NCBI GenBank assembly: GCA_937888765.1 | Contig: CALASU010000231.1 | Span: 1 to 13,181, forward strand | Direction of reading: 5' to 3' | Origin: an uncultured Clostridia bacterium | Lineage (GTDB): Bacteria > Bacillota > Clostridia > Lachnospirales > Anaerotignaceae | Length of the DNA: 13,181 nucleotides | Shown here: piece after piece, positions 6,332 to 13,181 of the stretch | Layout of the letters: the number at the start of each line of letters is the position of its first letter | How positions within the stretch are numbered: position 1 is the stretch's first letter | Notes under the pieces: model-generated | The model's database searches: none | The model's input: the letters and a program-made list of their open reading frames with translations, nothing else | What the model was told of the DNA's origin: nothing | Translations under genes and position numbers: made by a program

Positions 6332-6361
6332 GAGGCGGGTTTTTTGGTTCGCCTCTTTTTT
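6332..6361 (+). terminator. Intrinsic terminator after the tail tube gene
   Basis: GAGGCG (6332-6337) pairs with CGCCTC (6350-6355), with two further G-U pairs possible inside. A run of six T follows (6356-6361). There is no matching T-run on the other strand. It lies between the tube and chaperone genes of an otherwise continuous operon, so it probably acts as a partial stop that lowers transcription of downstream genes. Confidence 0.7.
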
Positions 6362-6380
6362 CATATAGGAGGTATGAAGA

Positions 6381-6731
6381 ATGGGTAAAACACTGGATTT
6401 CACAAAAGCAAAGAAACGCCTTCTGACAGTAAAGCTGGATGATGCAGAAGAAACCGTTTTATGTGTCAATATGCCGAATAAAGCCACGTACGAACAGCTT
6501 TTTGAGTGCGGTAAAGAACTGGATAAAATGAATGGCACAGCAAGCCCTGAAGAAGTACAGGACGCAATCACAACGATGTATGAAACGTGTGCTGTCGCAA
6601 TGTCTAACAATAAACAGGGAAAACGCTTTACAGCTTCTGATCTCGAAACAATGTTCGGCATTGACGATCTGATGCTGTTTTTTACAGCGTATATGGATTT
6701 TGTGGGGGAAATTGCTTCTGAAAAAAATTGA
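6381..6731 (+). CDS. Tail assembly chaperone, zero-frame product (gpG-like)
   Basis: A 116-residue protein made when ribosomes do not shift frame. Such chaperones bind the tape measure and recruit tube protein during tail assembly, and are absent from the mature tail. It begins 'MGKTLDFTKAKKRLLTVKL', followed by strands and a helical bundle ('KATYEQLFECGKELDKM' near residue 33 and 'EEVQDAITTMYETCAVAM' near 57) and ends 'EIASEKN'. Length and position fit the lambda G family analogues (Phage_TAC). AGGAGGT at 6367-6373 lies 7 bases before ATG 6381. The last codons contain the slippery A-run that allows a -1 shift into the next frame. Confidence 0.83.
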   Translation: MGKTLDFTKAKKRLLTVKLDDAEETVLCVNMPNKATYEQLFECGKELDKMNGTASPEEVQDAITTMYETCAVAMSNNKQGKRFTASDLETMFGIDDLMLFFTAYMDFVGEIASEKN

Positions 6732-6766
6732 AGATCCCGTATTATCCGACCAAAGATGATGCGGGA
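6722..6766 (+). promoter_or_regulatory. Programmed -1 ribosomal frameshift site
   Basis: The heptamer A AAA AAT (6722-6728) is in correct phase with the upstream frame. A 6-base spacer (6729-6734) leads to a 12-bp hairpin: TCCCGTATTATC (6735-6746) pairs throughout with GATGATGCGGGA (6755-6766), with two G-U pairs and an 8-base loop. The zero-frame stop is at 6729-6731 and the -1 frame has a stop at 6719-6721, so the shift can only occur within the A-run. This matches the layout expected for gpG/gpGT-type frameshifting. Confidence 0.85.
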
Positions 6767-7006
6767 AAACATCAATATGAAGTTGTGACGTTCTGGGAAA
6801 AAATCGTTGCGGACTATTGCGGGATCAGCTTGTTTGACGTTCAGGAACTGGACTATGTTGAATATCTGATGTTACGCCGTGACGCTTTTATTTTCAACCA
6901 CAACAAAACAGAAGCAGGTCAGGAATATCTGGATAATGCCTACAGATTGGAACAGACTGCCCCCGATAAATCTTCTTTACGTTCTCGATTTGGAGAGAGG
7001 AGGTAA
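6728..7006 (+). CDS. Tail assembly chaperone, -1 frame extension (gpT-like)
   Basis: This 92-residue frame has no clear start of its own: TTG 6728 has no Shine-Dalgarno at proper distance. It is best read as the C-terminal half of a 208-residue fusion, running from 6381 and shifting -1 at the A-run, so that '...ASEKN' continues into 'LKIPYYPTKDDAGK'. The segment has 'VTFWEKIVADYCGISLFDVQELDYVEYLMLRRDAF', a helical stretch similar to the T parts of siphophage chaperones, which contact tube subunits while the G part holds the tape measure. It ends with 'RFGERR', whose Arg codons supply the Shine-Dalgarno of the tape measure gene. Confidence 0.78.
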   Translation: MKIPYYPTKDDAGKHQYEVVTFWEKIVADYCGISLFDVQELDYVEYLMLRRDAFIFNHNKTEAGQEYLDNAYRLEQTAPDKSSLRSRFGERR

Positions 7007-7012
7007 GAAATA

Positions 7013-10000
7013 ATGGCAAGTAAAAGCAAAATCCGTGGCATTACGGTCGAAATCGGCGGCGATACCACGCAATTAGGGAAAGCCCTTGACGGCGTGAATA
7101 AAAAAAGCCGTGAACTGCAAAGCGAATTAAACGGGGTCAATAAGCTGTTGAAATTAGACCCTGCAAACGTCGATCTGCTGCGACAGAAACAGACACTGTT
7201 GACACAGGCTATTGCTGAAACAAAGCAAAAACTGGACATTCTGAAAGAATCGCAGGAGCAGGTACAGCAGCAGTTTGAACGTGGTGAAATCACAGTCGAA
7301 CAGTACAGGGATTTTCAGCGGGAAATTGCGGCGACAGAACAGAAACTGGACAAGCTGACAGACAGCATGAAAGAGTTCGGCTCTGTAGCCGCTCAGCATA
7401 TCGCTGATGCTGGGGGGCACATTGTAGATTTTGGTAACAAAGTCAAAGATGTAGGCGGCAAATTATCTGCTACGGTTACCCCGGCTGTAACAGGGGCATT
7501 TGTGGCAATTACAGAAGGTACCAGAGAACTGCGTGGAGATTTGGCACGTCTGGAAGTCAATGCGGAACAGGCAGGACGATCCATTGATGATATGAGCCAA
7601 TATATGACGCAGATTGTCGGCGTGACTGGGGAAGTTGATTCCAGCATTGAAGGCTTGTCTAACCTGCTGGCAACGGGTATTTCTCCTGAAGGCTTTTCGG
7701 AAGTTATGGACGCTCTGAGCGGTGCGGCAATCAAATTTTCTGATACCTTAAAATTTGAGGGTATCGCTGATGGCTTGCAGGAAACATTGGCGACAGGCGC
7801 AGGAACGGGTGCTTTTGGCGAACTGCTGGAACGCTCTGGAATCGTGCTTGACGACTTCAATGCAGGTTTGGAAAAAGCTATTGAAAATGGCACGCAGGAA
7901 AACTATATCCTGCAGACACTGGCGGACACTGGTCTTTCTGATTTTTACGCCAAATTCAAAGAAGGCAATCCTGATCTTGTAGAATCGGCTGAAGCATCCT
8001 ATAAATTGCAGGAAGAACTTGCAAAAATAGGCAAGTTACTCGATCCATTGTTAGCTCAGATCACAGGCTTTGCAGCAACAGTCCTTGAAAAATTCAATAG
8101 TCTGCCTCCTGCCACACAGACATTGGTTTTAAGCATTGCGGGTGTTGCTGCCGCTATCGGTCCAGTAATTATGGTGATCGGCGCAATAATCAGCGGGTTT
8201 GGTAATATTCTGACGCTTGCCCCGGAATTTGCATCAGGTCTGGCGGCGGTCAAAGGTGCGTTTGCAGCTCTGAATGCTGTAATGGCTGCGAATCCTATCG
8301 GGGCCGTTATTCTTGCGTTGACTGCTGTTGGTACAGCGTTATATGCACTGTATCAGAACTGTGAGGGCTTCCGGACCGGGGTTGACACGGTAATAAAAGC
8401 GGTGGGCGGTTACTTCAAAGATCTTGCCGCCGATGCTTCTGCTGCGTTTGCGGACATCAAAAAGCTGTGGACGGATTCAGTCGAAAATATTTCTACGAAA
8501 TGGAATAACATGTGTACCACAGTCACAAATGGCTGGAACACGACCAAAGAAAGCCTTTCCACTTCTTTCCGGGTGTTGAAAGAAACGTGCGTAGAAGCGG
8601 TCAATCACATTGTAAGCAAATGGGATGAATTCAAAACCAGTGTAACGAATAAAGTCACAGAAACCGTTGATAAAGTGGTTTATCAGATTGCATCTATCCC
8701 GGGCAAAATCAATTATATCGTGGGCGAAATGGCAGCGATCGGGAAAAACCTTCTGGAAGGGCTTTGGAACGGCGTTGCAAATACAAAAGATTGGTTGATT
8801 GGGAAAATCCGAGGTTTAGGCAGCAGTGTTCTGGATGCGATCCGAGAAGGATTTGATACGCATTCCCCTTCCCGTGAAACGGAAGCTATTGGGCGTAATG
8901 TATCGGAAGGTTTGGGTATTGGTATCGAAAAGGGCACAGATAAAGCAGTGGCAGCTGCTGAAAATACAGGGGAAGCTGTCAAAGATGCATTCGACCAGAA
9001 AGCATATGAAACTGCAAAAGTAATTGAAAACAGCAGAAAACAGCTCGAAAGTAAACTGAAGGCTTTCGGCACTCTGTTTGAACATGAAACCGATAAAGAC
9101 GGCAAAACGCTGTTCAAATTGGGTGATCTGAAAAATGACATCAAACAGATTGAACAATACACAAAAGCCCTTGAAACACTCAAAAAGAATGGTTTGACAG
9201 AAAGCCTTTTCAATGCAATCACGGAAATGGACGTTTCCAACGCTCTGGAATACATGGAAAACCTGCTTGCCATGACAGAAAGCGAACTGACAGAATACAT
9301 CAAACTGTATGAAGACAGGGCAGGTCTTGCAGAAGATGCTGCGAAACAGTTCTTTAACGTGGATATCGACGAAATGGAAGCTGCCAAAAAGGTAGCTGAA
9401 GCAAATGCCAAAATGCAGGAAGAACTTGAAAGGGCGAACAAAGAAGCTCTTGAAAAAGTGGAACAGGCAAAAACCGCTATGTCCGATAAACTGCAGGAAT
9501 ATGGGGATTTATTCACTGTCGAAGACAAGGGCGACGGAGTACAAATCGTCAATCTGACCAATCTGGAAGACGAAATTGAAAAGATCGAGGCATACGGAAA
9601 TGCCCTCGAAGAACTGAAAAGCCGAGGGGCTACAGAAGGACTTCTGTCCGAGATTACAGACATGAATGTGGATGACGCTATGATGTACATGGAAGAACTG
9701 CTGGATATGTCTGCAGCAAGGTTCGATGAATACATCGGATTGTATGAAGAAAAAATGGCACTTGCTCAGGAAGTGGCAGCACAGTTTTATTCTGCGGATT
9801 CTCAGCTGATCGCTACGACGGAAAGTATGCTTTCTCTGGAATCCATTGGTGCAGGCGGTGAAGCCGTAGATGAGACAATAGCTCAAACTGTTGGAAACAT
9901 TGTGCAGGGGGCAACAAACAATGAATACCAGGTTTTCAACTATGCAGAAAATCTGAAAAATCGTCTGATTGCACGCCTGAACTCGTATCGCCTAGACTGG

Positions 10001-10483
10001 GTTAATATCGGCTATAGAAGTATGCAATGGATTGCAGAGGGCGTGAGAAATGGTGAAAGTTTAGTAGTCAATGCCATGTGTGCGGCGGTATATCGTGCCA
10101 TTCGTGCCGCACGTGAAGCGGCAGACATGCACAGTCCTTCCCGTGAAACTGAAAAAGAAATCGGTAAGCCGTTGGTCGAGGGTGTGGCTGTTGGTATTGC
10201 AAAAGCCGCAAAAGAACCTGCTGATGCTATGGGCGAAGCTGTGAAGGGCGTTATTGAAAAGGGTACAAACGTATCCAGAAACATTGACGCAACTTTCGGC
10301 GGAACAAATAATGGCGTATCGACGGGAGATATTTTGAACGCACTGACAACATATCTGCCACAACTCGTAACTGCTTCCAGCCGTCAGATCGTTCTGGATA
10401 CTGGTACCCTTGTAGGTGGTACGATTGACGCAATTGACAGAAAGCTGGGACAAACGGCAGCTTTACAAATGAGGGGGGTATAA
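7013..10483 (+). CDS. Tail tape measure protein
   Basis: A 1156-residue protein, the largest here, lying directly after the chaperone pair. It sets tail length by spanning the tube lumen and may help DNA cross the cell envelope. Residues 1-120 are charged coiled coil ('LQSELNGVNKLLKLDPANVDL', then Gln/Lys/Glu-rich helices). Residues 371-397 and 424-447 are hydrophobic and could insert in membranes. The C-terminal half is modular: an 'HSPSRET' unit (H617), two tandem homologous helical blocks (680-784 and 825-929), and a second 'HSPSRET' unit (H1040). No lysozyme or peptidase domain is evident. With the usual 1.5 angstrom per residue, the tail would be at most about 170 nm. The start at 7013 follows GAGAGGAGGT. 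The TAA of the chaperone gene lies in the spacer. Confidence 0.93.
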   Translation: MASKSKIRGITVEIGGDTTQLGKALDGVNKKSRELQSELNGVNKLLKLDPANVDLLRQKQTLLTQAIAETKQKLDILKESQEQVQQQFERGEITVEQYRDFQREIAATEQKLDKLTDSMKEFGSVAAQHIADAGGHIVDFGNKVKDVGGKLSATVTPAVTGAFVAITEGTRELRGDLARLEVNAEQAGRSIDDMSQYMTQIVGVTGEVDSSIEGLSNLLATGISPEGFSEVMDALSGAAIKFSDTLKFEGIADGLQETLATGAGTGAFGELLERSGIVLDDFNAGLEKAIENGTQENYILQTLADTGLSDFYAKFKEGNPDLVESAEASYKLQEELAKIGKLLDPLLAQITGFAATVLEKFNSLPPATQTLVLSIAGVAAAIGPVIMVIGAIISGFGNILTLAPEFASGLAAVKGAFAALNAVMAANPIGAVILALTAVGTALYALYQNCEGFRTGVDTVIKAVGGYFKDLAADASAAFADIKKLWTDSVENISTKWNNMCTTVTNGWNTTKESLSTSFRVLKETCVEAVNHIVSKWDEFKTSVTNKVTETVDKVVYQIASIPGKINYIVGEMAAIGKNLLEGLWNGVANTKDWLIGKIRGLGSSVLDAIREGFDTHSPSRETEAIGRNVSEGLGIGIEKGTDKAVAAAENTGEAVKDAFDQKAYETAKVIENSRKQLESKLKAFGTLFEHETDKDGKTLFKLGDLKNDIKQIEQYTKALETLKKNGLTESLFNAITEMDVSNALEYMENLLAMTESELTEYIKLYEDRAGLAEDAAKQFFNVDIDEMEAAKKVAEANAKMQEELERANKEALEKVEQAKTAMSDKLQEYGDLFTVEDKGDGVQIVNLTNLEDEIEKIEAYGNALEELKSRGATEGLLSEITDMNVDDAMMYMEELLDMSAARFDEYIGLYEEKMALAQEVAAQFYSADSQLIATTESMLSLESIGAGGEAVDETIAQTVGNIVQGATNNEYQVFNYAENLKNRLIARLNSYRLDWVNIGYRSMQWIAEGVRNGESLVVNAMCAAVYRAIRAAREAADMHSPSRETEKEIGKPLVEGVAVGIAKAAKEPADAMGEAVKGVIEKGTNVSRNIDATFGGTNNGVSTGDILNALTTYLPQLVTASSRQIVLDTGTLVGGTIDAIDRKLGQTAALQMRGV
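8738..8932 (+). repeat. Tape measure repeat A (HSPSRET unit 1)
   Basis: Residues about 576-640, from 'IGKNLLEGLWNGV' to 'HSPSRETEAIGRNVSEGLGIGI'. It aligns without gaps over 41 residues up to the shared His with the unit at residues 999-1039. Confidence 0.6.
9050..9364 (+). repeat. Tape measure repeat B (block 1)
   Basis: Residues 680-784, from 'SKLKAFGTLF' to 'KQFFNVD'. It aligns with residues 825-929 with no gaps: 46 of 105 positions are identical by hand count. Confidence 0.8.
9485..9799 (+). repeat. Tape measure repeat B' (block 2)
   Basis: Residues 825-929, from 'DKLQEYGDLF' to 'AQFYSAD'. It is the tandem partner of the block at 680-784, shifted by 145 residues. Divergence at protein and DNA level points to an old duplication. 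Confidence 0.8.
10007..10201 (+). repeat. Tape measure repeat A' (HSPSRET unit 2)
   Basis: Residues about 999-1063, from 'IGYRSMQWIAEGV' to 'HSPSRETEKEIGKPLVEGVAVGI'. It is a divergent copy of the unit at 576-640, with one extra residue after the HSPSRET motif. Confidence 0.6.
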
Positions 10484-10484
10484 A

Positions 10485-11144
10485 TTGAGCTATTACAGAG
10501 GTGTGAAATTTGGTAAATACCATACCGCTATTGATTGGGGTATGCTGCTGAATAAAAGCGAAATAGACCCTCCCAAGCCAAAAATGAAAATGGTTAAACT
10601 TGACGGCAGGGACGGCGAACTTGACCTGACAGAAGCACTCGGCGGCGTTGTGAGGTATGAAAACAGAACGCTTGAGTTCAAATTTCTGCTGATTGACGGT
10701 GGATATGAGGAGCGTTTGGAAGTAATTGCTGACGTGTATGCAAAAGTACACGGTAAGCGGTTGGAGATCCTTCTGGACGACGATCAGGATTTTTATTTTG
10801 TCGGTCGCTGCCAGGTCAAAAGTGCAGCGAATAATGCTTCAATGGGAGAAATCAAAATCGAAGTTGACGCTGATCCGTATCGTTACAAAATCGTGGATAC
10901 TGTCAGAGCTGTTGCAGTAAAAGAGGAAGCGCAAACCTGCGTCTGCCAGAATCTCGGCGTAAAAAGAGTCGTGCCAAAAATCACAGTGACGGGCAATATC
11001 ACGCTTACATTTAATGAGATTGTAACTACATTGACAGACGGTACATATGAGATCAATACCATTCAGTTTGACAGTGGGTTTAATTACATTACGGTCAGCG
11101 GGACGGGTACGGTTGTATTTACCTTCAGAGAGGGGCGGTTCTGA
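10485..11144 (+). CDS. Distal tail protein (Dit-like)
   Basis: A 219-residue protein after the tape measure and before the hub gene, the fixed position of the distal tail protein that forms the hexameric ring closing the tube. The N-terminal part has 'YRGVKFGKYHTAIDWGM' and then 'VKLDGRDGELDLTEALGGVVRYENRTLEF', which resembles the Sipho_tail/Dit pattern where 'GrdG.ld.t......Y..r.i.f' is usual. 'LEVIADVYAKVHGKRLEILLDDD' and 'IKIEVDADPYRYK' follow. Residues 135-219 form a small beta domain like the galectin-type C-terminal half of classical Dits. There is no added carbohydrate-binding module. The start is TTG 10485, with GAGGGGGGT ahead. The stop overlaps the next ATG by one base. Confidence 0.8.
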   Translation: MSYYRGVKFGKYHTAIDWGMLLNKSEIDPPKPKMKMVKLDGRDGELDLTEALGGVVRYENRTLEFKFLLIDGGYEERLEVIADVYAKVHGKRLEILLDDDQDFYFVGRCQVKSAANNASMGEIKIEVDADPYRYKIVDTVRAVAVKEEAQTCVCQNLGVKRVVPKITVTGNITLTFNEIVTTLTDGTYEINTIQFDSGFNYITVSGTGTVVFTFREGRF

Positions 11145-12502
11145 TGTATCGGATTTATGTTGACGGGGTACTGTTTTTTGACAGTACCCTTGAAAATATG
11201 CAGATTGAATCGGGGGTAATCACTCGCGAACTCAACAAAGCAGGCTCATTCAAATTTACGATTTACCCGGAGCACCCCTATTATGATTTCATCAAAGAAC
11301 TGAAATCTGTAATAGAAGTATATCGTCGGGGTGTAAATGAACCAATCTTCAGAGGCCGTGCGCTGTATCCTGAAATCGACTTTTTCAAAAAGAAAACATA
11401 TACTTGTGAAGGGCATTTGAATTTTTTGACAGATTCTATTATTTCCCCATTTGAAGGCAGCACATCCTTTGCCGCGCTGGTAAGCGACCATAATGGACAG
11501 GTTGAAGGTTTTAAAAGGTTTCAGGTTGGTACAGTGACTGCAGCCGCTTCTGTTACATCGAAAGAGTATTCTCCGCAGAATACCCAGCAGGCCATGAAGA
11601 AACTTCTGCTCGATAATTACGGTGGTTATATTCGCCCCCGGTTAAATGGAGGGGTTTGGTATCTCGACTATTTATCTGATTTCACAGAACGCTGCACACA
11701 GGTTATCGAACTTGGCGAAAATCTCGGAAAATTCACAAGAAAAGATAACTATGCTGATATTGTGACTGCACTGAAGGCTTTTGGTAAAGACGGTATTTCA
11801 ACGTATGTATCTAATGCAACAGGAATTTCTTTGTACGGTACAATCGTAGGTATTGCGCAATTTTCGGAAGTCGATAATGTAAGTACTTTGAAAAGCCTTG
11901 CAACAAGTGAACTTGCTGAACGTGTGAAAAAACAGATTGCAATAGAAGTGGATGCAATAGACCTTTCTTTGCTGAATGTCAATATTGAGGCGTTGTCGAT
12001 TGGTAAATACTGCAGAATTATCAGCAAACCCCATTCTTTAGATGATTGGTTTTTGATTGTCAAACAAACGATCAATCTTACGGACCCGACAAAAGATAAG
12101 GTTTGTTTGGGCGGTACTTTTGACAGCTTCATAGGACAGACAATAGGCACAATCGGGATCAAAAATATAATGGATTCTGATAATATCGGAAATTCCGGGA
12201 TTGTGCAGGATATGCAGCAGCAGATTGCCGCCCAAAACAAACCCAGCGGCTCATATGTGGGATATGGCGAAAGCAGCAGCAGAACGATAAATATTGGCGG
12301 CAGCGGCACAATGTTAAACATCGCAAGCGGTTCTTTTCTGACTATGGTATGGAATGGCGGCGGGGTAATCCTGAACGGTGCAACAGAACAGACCAGCTTT
12401 ACGGCTGACGTTTTGAATTTTACAAACGGCGTACTTACTATAGTGACGGATCATGCCGCCGTAAATGCAAAAGATGTAACGTATAGCTATACGTCTATGT
12501 AG
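11144..12502 (+). CDS. Tail hub / tail-associated protein (Tal-like) with fibre-like C-terminal domain
   Basis: A 452-residue protein. The first 330 residues fit the tail hub type (gp27-like, often annotated prophage endopeptidase tail or minor structural protein) that trimerises under the Dit ring: 'ITRELNKAGSFKFTIYPEHPYYDFI' near 26, 'VIEVYRRGVNEPIFRGRAL' near 57, 'GGYIRPRLNGGVWYLDYLSDF' near 159, and 'DLSLLNVNIEALSIGKYCRII'. No lysozyme, M23 or NlpC/P60 motif is visible, so lytic activity is doubtful. Residues about 365-452 form a Gly/Ser/Thr-rich beta domain from 'GSYVGYGESSSRTINIGGSG' to 'LTIVTDHAAVNAKDVTYSY'. It resembles a C-terminal domain I recall from fibre proteins of gut Clostridia phages and may contact the host. 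A perfect hairpin lies at codons 8-16. Confidence 0.8.
   Translation: MYRIYVDGVLFFDSTLENMQIESGVITRELNKAGSFKFTIYPEHPYYDFIKELKSVIEVYRRGVNEPIFRGRALYPEIDFFKKKTYTCEGHLNFLTDSIISPFEGSTSFAALVSDHNGQVEGFKRFQVGTVTAAASVTSKEYSPQNTQQAMKKLLLDNYGGYIRPRLNGGVWYLDYLSDFTERCTQVIELGENLGKFTRKDNYADIVTALKAFGKDGISTYVSNATGISLYGTIVGIAQFSEVDNVSTLKSLATSELAERVKKQIAIEVDAIDLSLLNVNIEALSIGKYCRIISKPHSLDDWFLIVKQTINLTDPTKDKVCLGGTFDSFIGQTIGTIGIKNIMDSDNIGNSGIVQDMQQQIAAQNKPSGSYVGYGESSSRTINIGGSGTMLNIASGSFLTMVWNGGGVILNGATEQTSFTADVLNFTNGVLTIVTDHAAVNAKDVTYSYTSM
11165..11190 (+). other. Perfect hairpin just inside the hub gene
   Basis: GGGTACTGT (11166-11174) pairs perfectly with ACAGTACCC (11181-11189), and a G-U pair adds a tenth step. 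The loop is TTTTTG. It starts about 20 bases after the start codon, so it could slow initiation or early elongation on the hub gene. It encodes 'DGVLFFDST', which shows no constraint needing such symmetry. Confidence 0.55.
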
Positions 12503-12556
12503 CAGATGAGAAAATGAATTTATTTGTTGTTATTATGAAGGAAGGCGAATAAGAAA

Positions 12557-13054
12557 ATGACGCAGTTTTTTAATAATGTGAATATGATCGGGGGCGTGAT
12601 TATGACGGCGGTTGCTGCTGTTTTCGGTCAATACTGGTTTTTGTTTGCGGGTTTCCTGCTGTTCAATGTGATCGACTGGCTGAGCGGTTGGGCGAGAAGC
12701 AGATATAAACATGAAAGCTGTAGCAAAGTCGGGGCGAAAGGTATCGTGAAAAAGGTATGGTACTGGGTGGTCATCGGAACGGCGTTTTTTATCGGGTTCT
12801 CGTTTGAACAGATGGGCCAGAGCGTCGGCGTACCGCTGGATTTTATGAATTTGGTAGGGTGGTTCGTTCTGGCAAATTATCTGGTCAATGAAATCAGGAG
12901 TATTCTGGAGAATCTGGTAGACATGGATGTGCCTGTACCTGTCTTTCTGGTAAAAGGGTTAAAGATTGCTGCAGAAAAAATCGAAGCGGCGGTACAGATT
13001 GGAGAAAATGAGGATGAACTGGAAGATGATCCTGATCATACAGGCAGTATCTAA
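12557..13054 (+). CDS. Phage holin (holin family 4 / toxin-secretion holin type)
   Basis: A 165-residue membrane protein that should make lesions in the cytoplasmic membrane so that the endolysin reaches the cell wall. Residues 10-40 are hydrophobic, ending in 'FLLFNVIDWLSGW', the conserved Asp40 motif of the Phage_holin_4 family. The basic loop 'RSRYKHESCSKVGAKGIVKK' (47-66) follows, then membrane segments around 67-83 and 95-110. The 'S.vG.kGi.KK' pattern is diagnostic. The C-terminus is acidic ('ENEDELEDDPD') and should be cytoplasmic. It is longer than the typical 130-145 residues because of this tail. AAGGAAGG at 12538-12545 serves ATG 12557. Directly followed by the amidase gene. Confidence 0.88.
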   Translation: MTQFFNNVNMIGGVIMTAVAAVFGQYWFLFAGFLLFNVIDWLSGWARSRYKHESCSKVGAKGIVKKVWYWVVIGTAFFIGFSFEQMGQSVGVPLDFMNLVGWFVLANYLVNEIRSILENLVDMDVPVPVFLVKGLKIAAEKIEAAVQIGENEDELEDDPDHTGSI

Positions 13055-13077
13055 ACTGGTAAGGGGAGGAATACATA

Positions 13078-13181
13078 ATGGTACAGATTAAGGTGGCAAC
13101 TGCCAATAAAAAGAATTTTGGCGGCACAAGAAGTTTGAAAAACATCAAGTATCTGGTCATTCACTACACCGGGAATGACGG
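13078..13181 (+). CDS. N-acetylmuramoyl-L-alanine amidase, endolysin (5' part only)
   Basis: Only the first 34 codons are in the window. After 'MVQIKVATANKKNFGGTRSL' comes 'KNIKYLVIHYTGNDG', the classic start of an Amidase_2 domain (PGRP-like fold), where His29 is the first zinc ligand. The enzyme would cut the bond between N-acetylmuramic acid and L-alanine in peptidoglycan, at the end of infection after holin triggering. AAGGGGAGG lies at 13061-13069 upstream of ATG 13078. Any cell-wall-binding repeats lie outside. The call is firm in spite of truncation because of the 'VIHYTG' motif and the holin next to it. Confidence 0.88.
   Translation, partial: MVQIKVATANKKNFGGTRSLKNIKYLVIHYTGND

Noticed and set aside
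8713..9735. 340-codon Ser-rich open frame on the - strand in the tape measure gene
   Set aside because: Ser runs are the antisense image of repeated Glu/Ala/Lys codons in coiled coil; no ribosome-binding site or recognisable domain.
12514..12552. 12-codon frame MNLFVVIMKEGE between hub and holin genes
   Set aside because: Too short and without a good Shine-Dalgarno. It simply contains the ribosome-binding site of the holin gene, though a leader peptide cannot be excluded.

Overview
This window looks like the head, tail and lysis-entry part of the late operon of a siphovirus or prophage of a Bacillota (Firmicutes) host. Every supported gene is on the + strand. Most genes have strong AGGAGG-type Shine-Dalgarno sites and several start on TTG or GTG. 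Genes abut or overlap by 1-17 bases, the protein families are those of Clostridia/Negativicutes-type phages, and the lysis genes are a Bacillota-type holin and an amidase. TGA is used as a normal stop. No integrase, repressor or terminase is present, so lysogeny cannot be judged and the genus cannot be named.

Layout. 1-160: a non-coding leader with several nested complementary arms, probably a structured RNA. 161-1044: a BppU-type baseplate/fibre protein and a 66-residue partner. 1048-4271: portal, prohead protease with a possible nested scaffold start, and HK97-type major capsid. 4307-5729: a 46-residue helical protein, head-tail connector, head-closure protein, HK97 gp10-like protein and presumed tail terminator. 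5733-6320: major tail (tube) protein, then an intrinsic terminator. 6381-7006: two tail assembly chaperone frames joined by a -1 ribosomal frameshift site with slippery heptamer, 6-base spacer and 12-bp hairpin. 7013-10483: tape measure protein with an A-B-B'-A' internal duplication. 10485-12502: distal tail protein and tail hub (Tal-type) protein. 12557-13181: holin and the start of an N-acetylmuramoyl-L-alanine amidase, cut by the window end.

How it fits together. Portal, protease and capsid build the prohead. The connector set closes the head and joins it to the tail. The tube protein, chaperones and tape measure make a long non-contractile tail, with the distal tail and hub proteins at its tip. 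Holin and amidase release progeny. The unusual point of layout is that the fibre-type gene and its small partner lie before the portal, not after the hub gene, where this pair is normally found. Directly in front of them is the unexplained RNA-like element. No stretch over 300 bases lacks a gene.
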